DNA of 64,000 nucleotides from Paraburkholderia phenoliruptrix (GCF_019511605.1 NZ_JAEUAV010000003.1:294832-358831), one strand, 5' to 3'; counted from the stretch's first letter, positions 7,996 through 16,282 are shown. The notes: generated by a model not told the origin, from the sequence alone. A program made the numbers and translations.

Positions 7996-10356
7996 ATGAG
8001 TACCACCCCGCCCACCGCCACGGAAGCGGAGCACGACGCCGATTCGCCTTCGTCTGCGCGCAAATATATCGACGCGGTTCTCGAACAGTCGTTTCGCCAT
8101 CTGTTCGGGCCGACCGCCACGCCGGAGCAGCCGCGCCGGCATGACGTCGTCTCCATTGCCAAGCTGACCTCCGCGTTGTCCGGCTATCTGCAGCCGGAAG
8201 AAATCAAGGAGGTGAAGGCGGCCTTCCATTTCAGCGACGAAGCCCACCTCGGCCAGTATCGCCAGAGCGGCGAGCCTTACATCACGCATCCGGTTGCCGT
8301 CGCGGAAATCTGCGCCGGCTGGAATCTGGACGGCCAGGCCATCATGGCCGCGCTGTTGCATGACGTAATGGAAGACCAGGGCGTGACCAAGGCCGAGCTC
8401 GCCGAGCGTTTCGGCGCGAAGGTCGCGGAACTCGTCGACGGTCTGTCGAAGCTCGACAAGATGGAGTTCCGCAATCGCGAGGAAGCGCAGGCGGAAAACT
8501 TCCGCAAGATGCTGCTCGCCATGGCGCGCGACGTCCGCGTGATTCTGGTCAAGCTCGCAGACCGGCTGCACAACATGCGCACGCTCGGCGCGGTGCCGCC
8601 GGAAAAGCGCCGCCGCGTGGCGCGCGAAACACTGGACATTTACGCGCCGATTGCCCACCGGCTCGGCCTGAACAATACGTATCGCGAGTTGCAGGATCTG
8701 AGCTTCGCGAACTTCAATCCGCACCGGTATGCCACGCTCGAGAAGGCCGTCAAGGCCGCGCGCGGCAACCGGCGCGAAGTGGTCGGCAAGATTCTGGAGT
8801 CGGTGCAGCGCGCGATCGCCGACGCGAAGATCGACGCCGAAGTGACCGGCCGCGAGAAAACTATCTTCAGCATCTACAAGAAGATGCGCGACAAGCAGTT
8901 GTCGTTCTCGCAGGTGCTCGACGTGTACGGCTTTCGCGTAGTGGTCGACAGCGCGCTCGAGTGCTATACCTGCATCGGCGCGCTGCATGCGCTCTATAAG
9001 CCGGTGCCCGGCAAGTTCAAGGACTACATCGCGATCCCGAAGGTGAACGGCTATCAGTCGCTGCACACCACGCTCGTCGGTCCGTTCGGCGCGCCGATCG
9101 AGTTTCAGGTGCGTACGCGCAAGATGCACGAAATCGCCGAAGCGGGCGTCGCCGCGCACTGGTTGTACAAGAACGGCAGCGCCGACCTGAACGACGTGCA
9201 AAAGCGCGCGCACCAGTGGCTGAAGTCGCTGCTCGACATTCAGAGCGAAGCGGGCGACTCGAGCGAATTCCTCGAACACGTGAAGATCGACCTGTTCCCG
9301 GATGCGGTCTACGTCTTTACGCCGAAGTCGAAAATCATGGCGCTGCCGCGCGGCGCGACGGCACTCGACTTCGCTTATTCGATTCACAGCGACCTTGGCA
9401 ACCAATGTGTCGCGGTGAAGATCAACAACGAACTGCTGCCGCTGCGCACCGAGTTGAAGAGCGGCGACATCGTTGAAGTCATCACGGCGCCGTATTCGAA
9501 GCCGAACCCCGCGTGGCTCGGCTTTGTGCGCACCGGCAAGGCCCGCTCCGCCATTCGCCATTATCTGAAGACCATGCGGCTGAACGAGTCGGTTCAGCTT
9601 GGCGAGCGCTTGGTCGATCAGGCGTTGAAGGGCTACGGCCTCGCGCTGTCGGATGTCACGCCCGAGGCTTGGGAAAAGCTCGTGCAGTGGACGGGCAACA
9701 AGAACGGTCAGGAAATTTTCGCGGACATTGGTCTTGGCCGGCGTGTCGCGGCGGTCATGGCAAAGCGCATCGAAGTGCTGATGAGCGGCCGCGATGCGGA
9801 CGACGACGGCTCGCGTTCTGATGCGAGTTCGGCGCCGCATGCGCCGCCGGTCGTGATCACCGGCACGGAAGGCATGTCGGTCCAGCTGTCGGCCTGCTGC
9901 CGCCCGATTCCGGGCGACAACATCATGGGCTATATCGGCATTGGCCTTGGCATGGCGATCCACACCACCGACTGCCGCGTCGCGCAGCGCATCCACCGGC
10001 GCGATCCCGCACGCTGGATCGACGTTGCGTGGGCGCCGCAGCCGGGGCGTCTGTTCGACGTCGCGGTCAAGGTGCTGGTCAAGAACACCAAGGGCGTGTT
10101 TGCCCGCGTGGCGGCAGACATCACCTCGGCGGACGCGAACATCGTCCACATTGCGATGGACGAAGACCTTTCGCAGGAATCCACCATCCTGCGTTTCGTG
10201 ATCCAGGTCAGCGACCGCGTGCATCTGGCCAACGTGATGCGTCGCGTGCGCACCAATCTCGACGTGATGCGTATCGCGCGCGAACGGCCGAGCGACGACG
10301 GGCATCATCGGCATGACGGCGGCATGCGAATCGAGCGGGAACGGGCGGACTACTGA
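7996..10356 (+). CDS. spoT: Bifunctional (p)ppGpp synthetase/hydrolase SpoT
   Basis: 786 residues with the full Rel/Spo architecture. The HD hydrolase domain has an intact HDVMED motif (~122-127). The synthetase domain includes GREKTIFSIYKKM and YGFRVVV. A TGS domain (VFTPKSKIMALPRGATALDF, ~435-495) and a C-terminal ACT domain (~710-780) follow. The intact HD motif argues for SpoT rather than hydrolase-dead RelA. It controls the stringent response by making and degrading ppGpp. Start at ATG 7996 has tacggaggcgaac just upstream, a strong ribosome-binding site. Placement after rpoZ is the conserved order. Confidence 0.95.
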   Translation: MSTTPPTATEAEHDADSPSSARKYIDAVLEQSFRHLFGPTATPEQPRRHDVVSIAKLTSALSGYLQPEEIKEVKAAFHFSDEAHLGQYRQSGEPYITHPVAVAEICAGWNLDGQAIMAALLHDVMEDQGVTKAELAERFGAKVAELVDGLSKLDKMEFRNREEAQAENFRKMLLAMARDVRVILVKLADRLHNMRTLGAVPPEKRRRVARETLDIYAPIAHRLGLNNTYRELQDLSFANFNPHRYATLEKAVKAARGNRREVVGKILESVQRAIADAKIDAEVTGREKTIFSIYKKMRDKQLSFSQVLDVYGFRVVVDSALECYTCIGALHALYKPVPGKFKDYIAIPKVNGYQSLHTTLVGPFGAPIEFQVRTRKMHEIAEAGVAAHWLYKNGSADLNDVQKRAHQWLKSLLDIQSEAGDSSEFLEHVKIDLFPDAVYVFTPKSKIMALPRGATALDFAYSIHSDLGNQCVAVKINNELLPLRTELKSGDIVEVITAPYSKPNPAWLGFVRTGKARSAIRHYLKTMRLNESVQLGERLVDQALKGYGLALSDVTPEAWEKLVQWTGNKNGQEIFADIGLGRRVAAVMAKRIEVLMSGRDADDDGSRSDASSAPHAPPVVITGTEGMSVQLSACCRPIPGDNIMGYIGIGLGMAIHTTDCRVAQRIHRRDPARWIDVAWAPQPGRLFDVAVKVLVKNTKGVFARVAADITSADANIVHIAMDEDLSQESTILRFVIQVSDRVHLANVMRRVRTNLDVMRIARERPSDDGHHRHDGGMRIERERADY

Positions 10357-10450
10357 TTCGCCGCGCTCGCCTGCCGCGCAAAAGTCGTTTCTTCCGTAGG
10401 AACGCACCGGCCACAGGCGAGTCTCACCTGAAAACTCAGGGAGAACGCTG

Positions 10451-10942
10451 ATGAAAGTAGCTGACCTCGAGGGCCTCGCGCTCGACTATTGGGTGGCCCG
10501 CAGCCTGCACGACTTCGTGCGCGAAATCCAGTTCACCGACAGCGGCGAAACCGTATTCATACGCGGTAACGACCGCGGTCGTCCGTGGGACGGCCGATTC
10601 AAGCCTACAACGTCATGGGAAGCCGCTTCCGTGGTGCTCGAGCGCGCGCGTCGGCTGGAGCTGCGTGAGCGCGACGAACAGGGGCCTGCGCATTGCGTCG
10701 CAGAATTCGAAGGGGGGCGGGGACCGGTGGAGGGCCGCGCCGACTCGGTGCGTGTCGCGCTCTTGCGGGCGTTTGTGCAAAGCCGGTTTGGCGATAGCGT
10801 TGGCGAGATGCTGCACGAGCCGCAGATGCTGGCGGGCGATACGGCGCAACGCATTGCCGAAGCAACCGCGGGCAACACTTTCGAAGATGTTCCGAGCCCG
10901 GACGGGCATATCGGCGATATTCAGTCCCCGCCGCGGCCGTGA
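10451..10942 (+). CDS. DUF2591 (phage NinX-like) protein
   Basis: 163 residues with no signal peptide or membrane segment. The N-terminus MKVADLEGLALDYWVARS and the following FKPTTSWEAASVVLERA and VALLRAFVQSRFGDSV match the DUF2591 pattern, a family known mostly from lambdoid phages (NinX) and present as a chromosomal gene in Burkholderia relatives. The function is unknown. The C-terminal 25 residues are acidic and Pro-rich and probably disordered. A gggagaa ribosome-binding site precedes the ATG. It lies 94 bp after spoT on the same strand and may be cotranscribed. Confidence 0.7.
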   Translation: MKVADLEGLALDYWVARSLHDFVREIQFTDSGETVFIRGNDRGRPWDGRFKPTTSWEAASVVLERARRLELRERDEQGPAHCVAEFEGGRGPVEGRADSVRVALLRAFVQSRFGDSVGEMLHEPQMLAGDTAQRIAEATAGNTFEDVPSPDGHIGDIQSPPRP

Positions 10943-11007
10943 GTGCAAGCGGGGCGGTCACTGCGCGGCCGTAGGACGACGACGGCCGCAACCGTGCCCG
11001 GAAAAAC

Positions 11008-11036
11008 AAAGGGCCTTCCGGTTGGAAGGCCCTTTA
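11008..11036 (-). terminator. Terminator of the distal tRNA-Arg gene
   Basis: A perfect stem gggccttcc/ggaaggccc with a 4-nt loop. Read on the minus strand it is followed by TTTGTTTTTC, directly after the tRNA-Arg 3' end. The A-rich left flank may also let it stop plus-strand transcripts from 10451-10942. Confidence 0.8.
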
Positions 11037-11040
11037 GAGG

Positions 11041-11117
11041 TGGCGCGGCTGGCAGGATTCGAACCCACGACCCCTTGGTTCGTAGCCAAGTACTCTATCC
11101 AACTGAGCTACAGCCGC
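11041..11117 (-). tRNA. tRNA-Arg(ACG), copy 1
   Basis: 77 nt on the minus strand. The 7-bp acceptor stem GCGGCTG/CAGCCGC is followed by G and encoded CCA. The anticodon loop CTACGAA gives anticodon ACG (read as ICG after editing). The sequence is identical to the copy 102 bp upstream at 11220-11296. Confidence 0.97.
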
Positions 11118-11186
11118 ACGCGAAACAGGTGATGCAGTTACGCCGTGCTGTTATGCCACCCGACGGCGAAAACTGGGTAAAACGTA

Positions 11187-11210
11187 AGGGCCTCCCCAGA
11201 GGGAGGCCCT
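11187..11210 (-). terminator. Hairpin between the two tRNA-Arg genes
   Basis: A perfect 9-bp stem agggcctcc/ggaggccct. On the minus strand it follows copy 2 of tRNA-Arg and is trailed by TTACGTTTT, a weaker T-tract than the hairpin at 11008. It may terminate partly or act as a processing hairpin. Confidence 0.6.
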
Positions 11211-11219
11211 CGAAATAAA

Positions 11220-11296
11220 TGGCGCGGCTGGCAGGATTCGAACCCACGACCCCTTGGTTCGTAGCCAAGTACTCTATCCAACTGAGCTACAGCCGC
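11220..11296 (-). tRNA. tRNA-Arg(ACG), copy 2
   Basis: Identical over 77 nt to the gene at 11041-11117. The flanks outside the gene are unrelated apart from a shared acgc next to the 5' end, so the duplicated unit is little more than the tRNA itself. Both copies are minus strand and this one is promoter-proximal. Confidence 0.97.
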
Positions 11297-11309
11297 ACGC
11301 AGAAACGAG

Positions 11310-11315
11310 ATTATA
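11310..11315 (-). promoter_or_regulatory. -10 box of the tRNA-Arg pair
   Basis: A consensus TATAAT on the minus strand, 14 bp before the tRNA 5' end. The stretch TATAATCTCGTTTCT is shared exactly with the region upstream of tRNA-Thr, indicating a common tRNA-type promoter/discriminator. The -35 box is not clear. Confidence 0.65.
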
Positions 11316-11416
11316 GCAAAGGTTTCAAAAAAGGGAAGGGTGTAACTGCGATTTGTCTCATTGTCATGATCGTGTACCCTAGTGAGGCAGTCGCTTGCTG
11401 CAGCTTATGGATCATC

Positions 11417-11986
11417 ATGAACAAGGCCTTTGTCAAAGAGTCGAGTGAAGATAACGACGACGACCTCGACGTCGCCCAACCGGACGTTCCCGCGGGCACC
11501 AAGAACTACATCACGCCGGCGGGCTACCGTCGCATGCGCGACGAACTGCTGCAACTTATCGACGTCGAGCGGCCAGAAGTCGTCAAGCTCGTGTCGTGGG
11601 CGGCGTCAAACGGCGACCGCTCGGAGAACGGCGATTACATTTATGGCAAGCGCCGTTTGCGCGAGATCGACCGGCGCATCCGTTTCCTGACCAAGCGGCT
11701 CGACCTTGCGGAGGTTGTCGACAGCAGCAAGCAGGAGAACGTCGATCAGGTCTTTTTCGGCGCGACTGTCGAATATGCGACGGAAGACGGCGAAGAACAC
11801 ACGGTGACCATTGTCGGCATCGACGAAGTGGATCTGGACATAGGCCACGTGAGCTGGATCTCGCCGATCGCACGGGCGCTGCTGAAAGCCAAGGTCGGCG
11901 ACACGGTCACGTTGTACACGCCGGCAGGACCGCAGCCGATCGACATTCTCGACGTCAAGTATCCGCCCCCGGATAGCGGCGGCTAG
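11417..11986 (+). CDS. greB: Transcription elongation factor GreB
   Basis: 189 residues. After an acidic N-terminal extension (SSEDNDDDLDVAQ), the GreA/GreB core begins at NYITPAGYRRMRDEL. WAASNGDRSENGDYIYGKR is the GreB coiled-coil tip with the conserved acidic residues, and the C-terminal FKBP-like domain includes HVSWISPIARALLKAKVGD. GreB rescues backtracked RNA polymerase by stimulating transcript cleavage. I start at ATG 11417. A longer open frame back to 11219 only translates the antisense of a tRNA-Arg gene and is not coding. The ~30-residue acidic extension compared with E. coli GreB is common in Burkholderiaceae. Confidence 0.93.
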   Translation: MNKAFVKESSEDNDDDLDVAQPDVPAGTKNYITPAGYRRMRDELLQLIDVERPEVVKLVSWAASNGDRSENGDYIYGKRRLREIDRRIRFLTKRLDLAEVVDSSKQENVDQVFFGATVEYATEDGEEHTVTIVGIDEVDLDIGHVSWISPIARALLKAKVGDTVTLYTPAGPQPIDILDVKYPPPDSGG

Positions 11987-12063
11987 TTCTCTCTTTCTGC
12001 GCTTGCGGCTTTGTTTCGCGGGCCGGCTATGCCGGCCGCGGCTCAACGCATTGCCGACGGGAC

Positions 12064-12090
12064 AAAAAAAGGCGCCGCAAGCGGCGCCTT
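12064..12090 (-). terminator. Porin terminator
   Basis: An 8-bp perfect stem ggcgccgc/gcggcgcc with a 2-nt loop. On the minus strand it is followed by a run of seven T's, 27 bp after the porin stop. Confidence 0.85.
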
Positions 12091-12116
12091 TCGTATTGCC
12101 TGTGTTGCCAGCCGCT

Positions 12117-13262
12117 TTAGAAGCGGTGACGCAGACCTGCCGTGACAGCGACCTGCTTGTTGTTGCTCGAAGCAGCCAGACCGTTGATGTCCGCACCCAC
12201 GATCGCGTTTTCGTTGACTTGCTGGTATTCGCCTTGCAGATAGACGTCCGTGCGCTTGGACAGTGCGTACGCCGTTTGCAGGTTGAACTGGTTCCAGTGC
12301 GGACGGGTGCCGGCGAGGCTTGCGCGCGTGTACGTGTACGAACCGGCGATGCTGACAGCCGGCGTCAGAGCGTAACGTGCGTTCGCTTCGAAGTTCTGGA
12401 AGTGTGCGCTGCCGCCACCGAACGCGATGCCGCCCGTCTGGCCCGACGCGCCTGCACCGATGCCTGCCAGACCCGACAGGTTGGTTTGCGAGTAGACGAG
12501 GCCGACGGTTGCCGGGCCGAACGCGTAGTTCGCGCCTGCGCCCCAGGTTTGCTGACGTGCAGCAAAGAAGGTGTTGTCGCTCGACACCGCGCCGCCCGAG
12601 TTGAACGCAGCAGCCGCGCCCGTCGCGCCGTTGCTGTTCAATTGCAGGTAAGCTGCGCCGACGTTCAGGCCGCCCCAGTTGTACGACGCGCCCGCGCTGT
12701 AGGCGCGGTTGTTGGCGAAGCCGTCTGCCTGGTTCGAGAAGCCGTACATGCCGCCAAACTTCAGGCCGCCGTAGTTCGCGCTCGTGTACTTGACCGAGTT
12801 GTTGACGCGGAACGAGTTGTTCAGGTTGTCGTTGTCGAACGGGTGGGCGAATTGGGTGCCGCCGTATTGCGTGCCGGTCAACGCGAGCGGGCCGACGAAG
12901 TCGACCATGCTGTCATATTGACGGCCGAGCGTAACGGCGCCGAACTGGGTGCTCGACAGGCCGACGAACGCCTGACGGCCGAACTCACGCCCGCCTTGCC
13001 TGAGCGCGCCGTCATTGATGCCGAAGCCGTTTTCCAACGTGAAGATTGCCTTCAGGCCGCCGCCGAGGTCTTCAGCGCCGCGCAAGCCCCAACGGCTGCC
13101 GTTCACCGAGCCGCTGGTTTGCTGCCAGTTGCTGTGACCATGCTGGTTGTTGGTGTACGTGATGCCGGCGTCGATCAAGCCGTACAGCGTGACGCTGCTT
13201 TGTGCGTGCGCCGCCGTTGCAAAAACGCCCGTCAGGGCCGCGACCATAAGAGTCTTTTTCAT
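12117..13262 (-). CDS. Gram-negative general porin
   Basis: 381 residues. It has a signal peptide ending AHAQ (cleavage ~20/21), then SSVTLYGLIDAG, the invariant start of Burkholderiaceae porins. SRWGLRGAEDLGGGLKA and a C-terminal phenylalanine (LRHRF), needed for outer-membrane assembly, fit a 16-stranded trimeric beta-barrel (OmpC/Omp32-like). It would mediate diffusion of small hydrophilic solutes. The gene stands alone with a long upstream region and its own terminator. Glycine- and alanine-rich external loops (about residues 215-290) are probably the variable surface parts. Substrate preference cannot be read from sequence. Confidence 0.93.
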   Translation of the reverse strand: MKKTLMVAALTGVFATAAHAQSSVTLYGLIDAGITYTNNQHGHSNWQQTSGSVNGSRWGLRGAEDLGGGLKAIFTLENGFGINDGALRQGGREFGRQAFVGLSSTQFGAVTLGRQYDSMVDFVGPLALTGTQYGGTQFAHPFDNDNLNNSFRVNNSVKYTSANYGGLKFGGMYGFSNQADGFANNRAYSAGASYNWGGLNVGAAYLQLNSNGATGAAAAFNSGGAVSSDNTFFAARQQTWGAGANYAFGPATVGLVYSQTNLSGLAGIGAGASGQTGGIAFGGGSAHFQNFEANARYALTPAVSIAGSYTYTRASLAGTRPHWNQFNLQTAYALSKRTDVYLQGEYQQVNENAIVGADINGLAASSNNKQVAVTAGLRHRF

Positions 13263-13659
13263 CTTGTTACTCCGAAAGCGAGAATTGGCAGTGAATCCTG
13301 CTTCAGAAAACCTTCAAGCGTCCGCTGCGAGAAGCGAATCCGCGGGAAGCGCGCAACGGACTGCGCTGTTTTCCGGTTACGCAAAGTGTAGAGAGAGCGT
13401 TCGCTGAATGGGCGTTTCGATTTCTGCAATAAAGTATTCCGCTGCTTGAAACGATAGGCGAATGCCTGAAAGCCCCGTCAGTCAACGGGTTGCGCGATGT
13501 CGGCGTACTTCAGGTGGGAGTGTCAACGAATTGCGTTGCGAATTTACGACGACAATTCGATGCGAAAAAGCAACAGGTTTGGGGCGATATACGTATTGTT
13601 GTTAATCGCGCAATAGACGATTGTTACTCGTGCGAACAATCGAATTGTGAATCCGGAGT
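13263..13659. other. Porin upstream region
   Basis: About 400 bp with no supported gene. It becomes AT-richer toward 13600. It must hold the minus-strand porin promoter; I see no convincing -35/-10 pair. A short plus-strand reading frame from 13490 runs through the terminator at 13728 and is not convincing. Confidence 0.5.
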
Positions 13660-13755
13660 TATACTGACGGTTCTGCTTTCCGAAGCGGACTTTTTCGTTG
13701 ACGAAAAAGATCTCCAAACCTTTGTCGGCGCGACCTTCCAGTCGCGCTTTTTTTT
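13660..13755 (+). ncRNA. Candidate small RNA ending in a strong terminator
   Basis: A TATACT -10-like hexamer (13660-13665) is followed by ~85 nt without a convincing coding frame. They contain a small hairpin (13675-13686), a perfect 9-bp inverted repeat (13690-13698 with 13701-13709), a single-stranded stretch, and a Rho-independent terminator (13728-13755). The terminator has no protein gene on its strand to serve. No -35 box is evident. The layout is that of an Hfq-type small RNA, but this is an inference from structure alone. Confidence 0.35.
13728..13755 (+). terminator. Intrinsic terminator
   Basis: A 7-bp GC stem gcgcgac/gtcgcgc with a 6-nt loop, followed by eight T's on the plus strand. 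Confidence 0.85.
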
Positions 13756-13793
13756 CGTCTGCGCATTACGCGCTTGGCATGGGGCAGGGACGA

Positions 13794-14048
13794 TCAGTGC
13801 GCGGACGCAGCCCGGTCTGCGCTCCACCACTCGTTGGCAGTGGGGGCGCTCCAGTCTTCGATGACGTAGCGGCGAGCGTCCATCGGCGAGGAAAGCAGGT
13901 TCTGCCAGTGGTCGCCGTGCCAGACGAGATCGAAATCGAGGGCGGACGTGTCGGAGCCGGCGCGCACGGTGCCGGGAGTCTGCGACTGCGTTTGAGAAAA
14001 ATGAGGAAAGAGGCCTGAAAGCAGGCGGCGGATAGTGGGGAACTGCAT
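13794..14048 (-). CDS. Small hypothetical protein (84 aa)
   Basis: Starts at ATG 14048 with a good gggaga ribosome-binding site 7 bp upstream. It has no signal peptide. The middle part is rich in Asp and Trp (ALDFDLVWHGDHWQNLL, then YVIEDWSAPTANEWWS), an unusual composition that suggests a real, folded protein. The N-terminus (MQFPTIRRLLSGLFPHF) is amphipathic. I do not recognise a family. The frame extends further upstream to 14144, but no ribosome-binding site supports that. It faces the plus-strand terminator at 13728. Confidence 0.5.
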   Translation of the reverse strand: MQFPTIRRLLSGLFPHFSQTQSQTPGTVRAGSDTSALDFDLVWHGDHWQNLLSSPMDARRYVIEDWSAPTANEWWSADRAASAH

Positions 14049-14477
14049 GTCAATCTCCCAATGCGCATTAACAGCAAATGCTGGCTTTATGATGCGATTC
14101 GATAGTGTGGACGGACAACCCGGATAAACACTTACCAAAGTCACAAATCGTTACAAATACGGGCGCATATCTGGAAGGTTTTCCCGAATTCAATCAATTT
14201 TGCTGCTGACCAAGTAAGTTTGACTTCTTTGCAAGTCGAAAAACGCCCGCCATTTCCGCCACCCGGCTAACTTTTCACTTATTGAATGCCGTGCATAGGG
14301 CCGATTAAAAATTCACTTGACGGTGATTCGCCGCGCCCCGTATAACGGCAAGGCTGATTTCAGAAGCCGCTCCGAGTGCGCAATGCCCGAGGGATATTCG
14401 TTATGGATAAGTTGGCAAAAGATTGAGGCGTTGAGGGCATTGCCCGATTTGATAATTCGTTGAGGGAAAACTGCAAA
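14049..14477. other. Leader and promoter region of the cold-shock gene
   Basis: About 430 bp of relatively AT-rich DNA without a supported gene. The position suggests a long cold-shock 5' leader. A short inverted repeat (gactt/aagtc near 14222-14237) is visible. I cannot place the promoter with confidence. Confidence 0.4.
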
Positions 14478-14681
14478 ATGGAAACAGGTATCGTCAAATG
14501 GTTTAACGATGCTAAGGGCTTTGGCTTCATTACGTCGGACTCGGGTGGTGAAGATCTCTTTGCACACTTTTCGGAAATTCGCACTGAAGGATTCAAGTCG
14601 CTGAAGGAAAACCAGCGCGTGTCGTTCGACGTGAAGGCCGGCCCGAAGGGCAAGCAGGCTGCGAACATCCAGCCGCTCTAA
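14478..14681 (+). CDS. cspA: Cold-shock protein, CspA family
   Basis: 67 residues, the standard CSD length. It opens with [18 protein letters not shown] (RNP-1) and has DLFAHFSEI (RNP-2) and [22 protein letters not shown]. It is a single OB-fold RNA/DNA chaperone. I begin at ATG 14478, because cold-shock proteins start with this methionine; the six extra residues in the open frame upstream (from 14460) are unsupported. A long leader upstream and a strong terminator downstream make it a single-gene unit. Whether it is cold-induced or constitutive cannot be told. The symbol is generic for the family. Confidence 0.9.
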   Translation: METGIVKWFNDAKGFGFITSDSGGEDLFAHFSEIRTEGFKSLKENQRVSFDVKAGPKGKQAANIQPL

Positions 14682-14727
14682 GCCGCGCATTGCGCTTGCG
14701 CCCGTGCGGGGCGCAGATGCAGTCTGA

Positions 14728-14757
14728 AGCCCTCGTGTTAATCGCGAGGGCTTTTTG
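14728..14757 (+). terminator. Cold-shock gene terminator
   Basis: An 8-bp stem agccctcg/cgagggct followed by TTTTTGTTTT, 46 bp after the csp stop. Confidence 0.88.
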
Positions 14758-14976
14758 TTTTATTTCGCCGATATTAGCTTGCCGGCTCAATATCTACCCA
14801 GCTTTTGACTGTATCAGTGAACTGGCGCGTTGGCGCTGCCGGTTTTTTGCCGACGGACCGGTTGGCAAAAGCACCGACGGCGCACGCGGCCGTGCCGCGG
14901 CCATCGTATCTGCGCGGTCCGTGGCCGTTAACTAGTGCATACTTGGCGCAAAGTCACGCGTCCAAGCATCCTCTTC

Positions 14977-16128
14977 ATGTCTGAACTGTTTCTGGCCGAA
15001 CCGGCCCTCGCTGAGCCTATCGTCTTCGTCGATCTCGAGACCACCGGCGGCTCCACCAACGAACACCGTATTACAGAGGTGGGGGTCGTGGAAGTCGGGC
15101 CGACCGGTGTCACGCGCTGGAGCAGTCTCGTCGATCCGCAGCAACCCATCCCGTCGTTCATCCAGCAGCTCACCGGAATCACGAACGCCATGGTACGTGG
15201 CGCGCCCACATTCGACGCCATCGCACCGGAGCTCTTCGCACGGCTCAACGGCAAGCTGTTCGTCGCGCATAACGCGAGCTTTGACCGGGGCTTTCTGCGC
15301 GGGGAATTCCGGCGCGTCGGCATTTCCTTCGACCCGGACGTGCTGTGCACGGTGCGCCTGTCGCGCGCGCTGTTTCCGTCCGAAAAACGCCACGGGCTCG
15401 ATGCGCTGGTCGAGCGCCATTCGCTGGTGCCGTCCGACCGCCACCGTGCGCTCGCTGACGCCGATCTGATCTGGCAGTTCTGGCAGCGCCTTCACACGCT
15501 CGTGCCGCTGGAGACCTTGCGCGCGCAGATTGAACGCACGACGCGCCGCTACCGGCTCGCGGGCGACATCACCGAAGATCTGCTTGAGACAGCGCCTGCC
15601 GGTTGCGGCGTTTATGCGTTTTATGGAGAAGGCGATTTGCCGCTGTATGTCGGGCGGAGCGTGCGCGTGCGTCAGCGGCTGCGCGCGCATCTGACGGGCG
15701 AGCGGCGCTCGTCGAAGGATATGCGGCTCGCGCAGCAGGTAAGGCGCGTCGAGTGGCGTGCAACCGGCGGCGAATTGGGTGCAATGCTGGCGGAGGCGCA
15801 GTGGATCGCGGCGCTGCGCCCTGGCCACAATCGCGTGCCGCGCGTCACGAAGAGCGATCCCGTCGACGCCCCGTGGCCGTTCCAGGGACCCGTTGTATTT
15901 GAAGAGCGAGAAGAATCGTCGCAGGCGCGCGCTTTTCATGTCGTCGACCGGTGGCGTTACATCGGCCACGCGCCCTCATTGGCGCAGGCCATCGACCTTC
16001 ATGCCTCGTGTGCGGCCAGCGGCTTCGAGCTGTCGACATATCGAATTCTGCAAAGCCATCTGGCGCGCGGTCTGCGGATGATGCCGCTGAGTGTCGCGCG
16101 CGCCGAGCCTGTATTGGGCGTTGCCTGA
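14977..16128 (+). CDS. DnaQ-like 3'-5' exonuclease fused to a GIY-YIG domain
   Basis: 383 residues from ATG 14977. The N-terminal half (~8-180) is a DEDDh exonuclease: FVDLETTGG (Exo I), AHNASFDRGF (Exo II) and SDRHRALADADL (Exo III, His/Asp). Residues ~205-290 are a GIY-YIG endonuclease domain resembling that of UvrC/Cho: GVYAFYGEGDLPLYVGRSV, then an arginine-rich stretch and the conserved EAQWIAALRPGHN with its catalytic Glu. The combination suggests a DNA repair nuclease related to Cho/UvrC-type incision enzymes. The remaining ~90 residues resemble the C-terminal part of such fusions but have no named domain. A 14-residue longer start (14935) is possible but lacks support. Confidence 0.85.
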   Translation: MSELFLAEPALAEPIVFVDLETTGGSTNEHRITEVGVVEVGPTGVTRWSSLVDPQQPIPSFIQQLTGITNAMVRGAPTFDAIAPELFARLNGKLFVAHNASFDRGFLRGEFRRVGISFDPDVLCTVRLSRALFPSEKRHGLDALVERHSLVPSDRHRALADADLIWQFWQRLHTLVPLETLRAQIERTTRRYRLAGDITEDLLETAPAGCGVYAFYGEGDLPLYVGRSVRVRQRLRAHLTGERRSSKDMRLAQQVRRVEWRATGGELGAMLAEAQWIAALRPGHNRVPRVTKSDPVDAPWPFQGPVVFEEREESSQARAFHVVDRWRYIGHAPSLAQAIDLHASCAASGFELSTYRILQSHLARGLRMMPLSVARAEPVLGVA

Positions 16129-16222
16129 CTGCTTCAGTCTGTTCGATACGCTCTGCCGCGCGCGGCTTCGAACCAGCGCCTCGGGCAGAGCTGAACATGC
16201 GCAGCGCTCGATGATCGTTCCG

Positions 16223-16282
16223 CTGCTCGTCCCGCTTCTCGTCCTGCTTCTCGCCCTGCTTTTCGCCGTGCTTTTCGCCCTG
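16223..16282. repeat. 12-bp tandem repeat, five copies
   Basis: Five degenerate copies of cttctcgccctg in a row, in the 164-bp gap between the convergent exonuclease and chorismate mutase genes. Two central units differ by 1-2 bases, so the array looks recently expanded. It has no dyad symmetry and is not a terminator. Confidence 0.75.

Noticed and set aside
7897..10407. 836-codon minus-strand frame across spoT
   Set aside because: It is antisense to a full SpoT gene; no ribosome-binding site or family match.
11219..11416. 66-residue N-terminal extension of greB
   Set aside because: It translates the antisense of tRNA-Arg; GreB similarity begins at 11417.
12003..13391. Plus-strand frame across the porin
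   Set aside because: It is the antisense of a porin with signal peptide and terminal Phe, and it reads through the porin terminator.
13490..13864. 124-residue plus-strand protein
   Set aside because: It runs straight through a strong terminator, and the composition is not protein-like.
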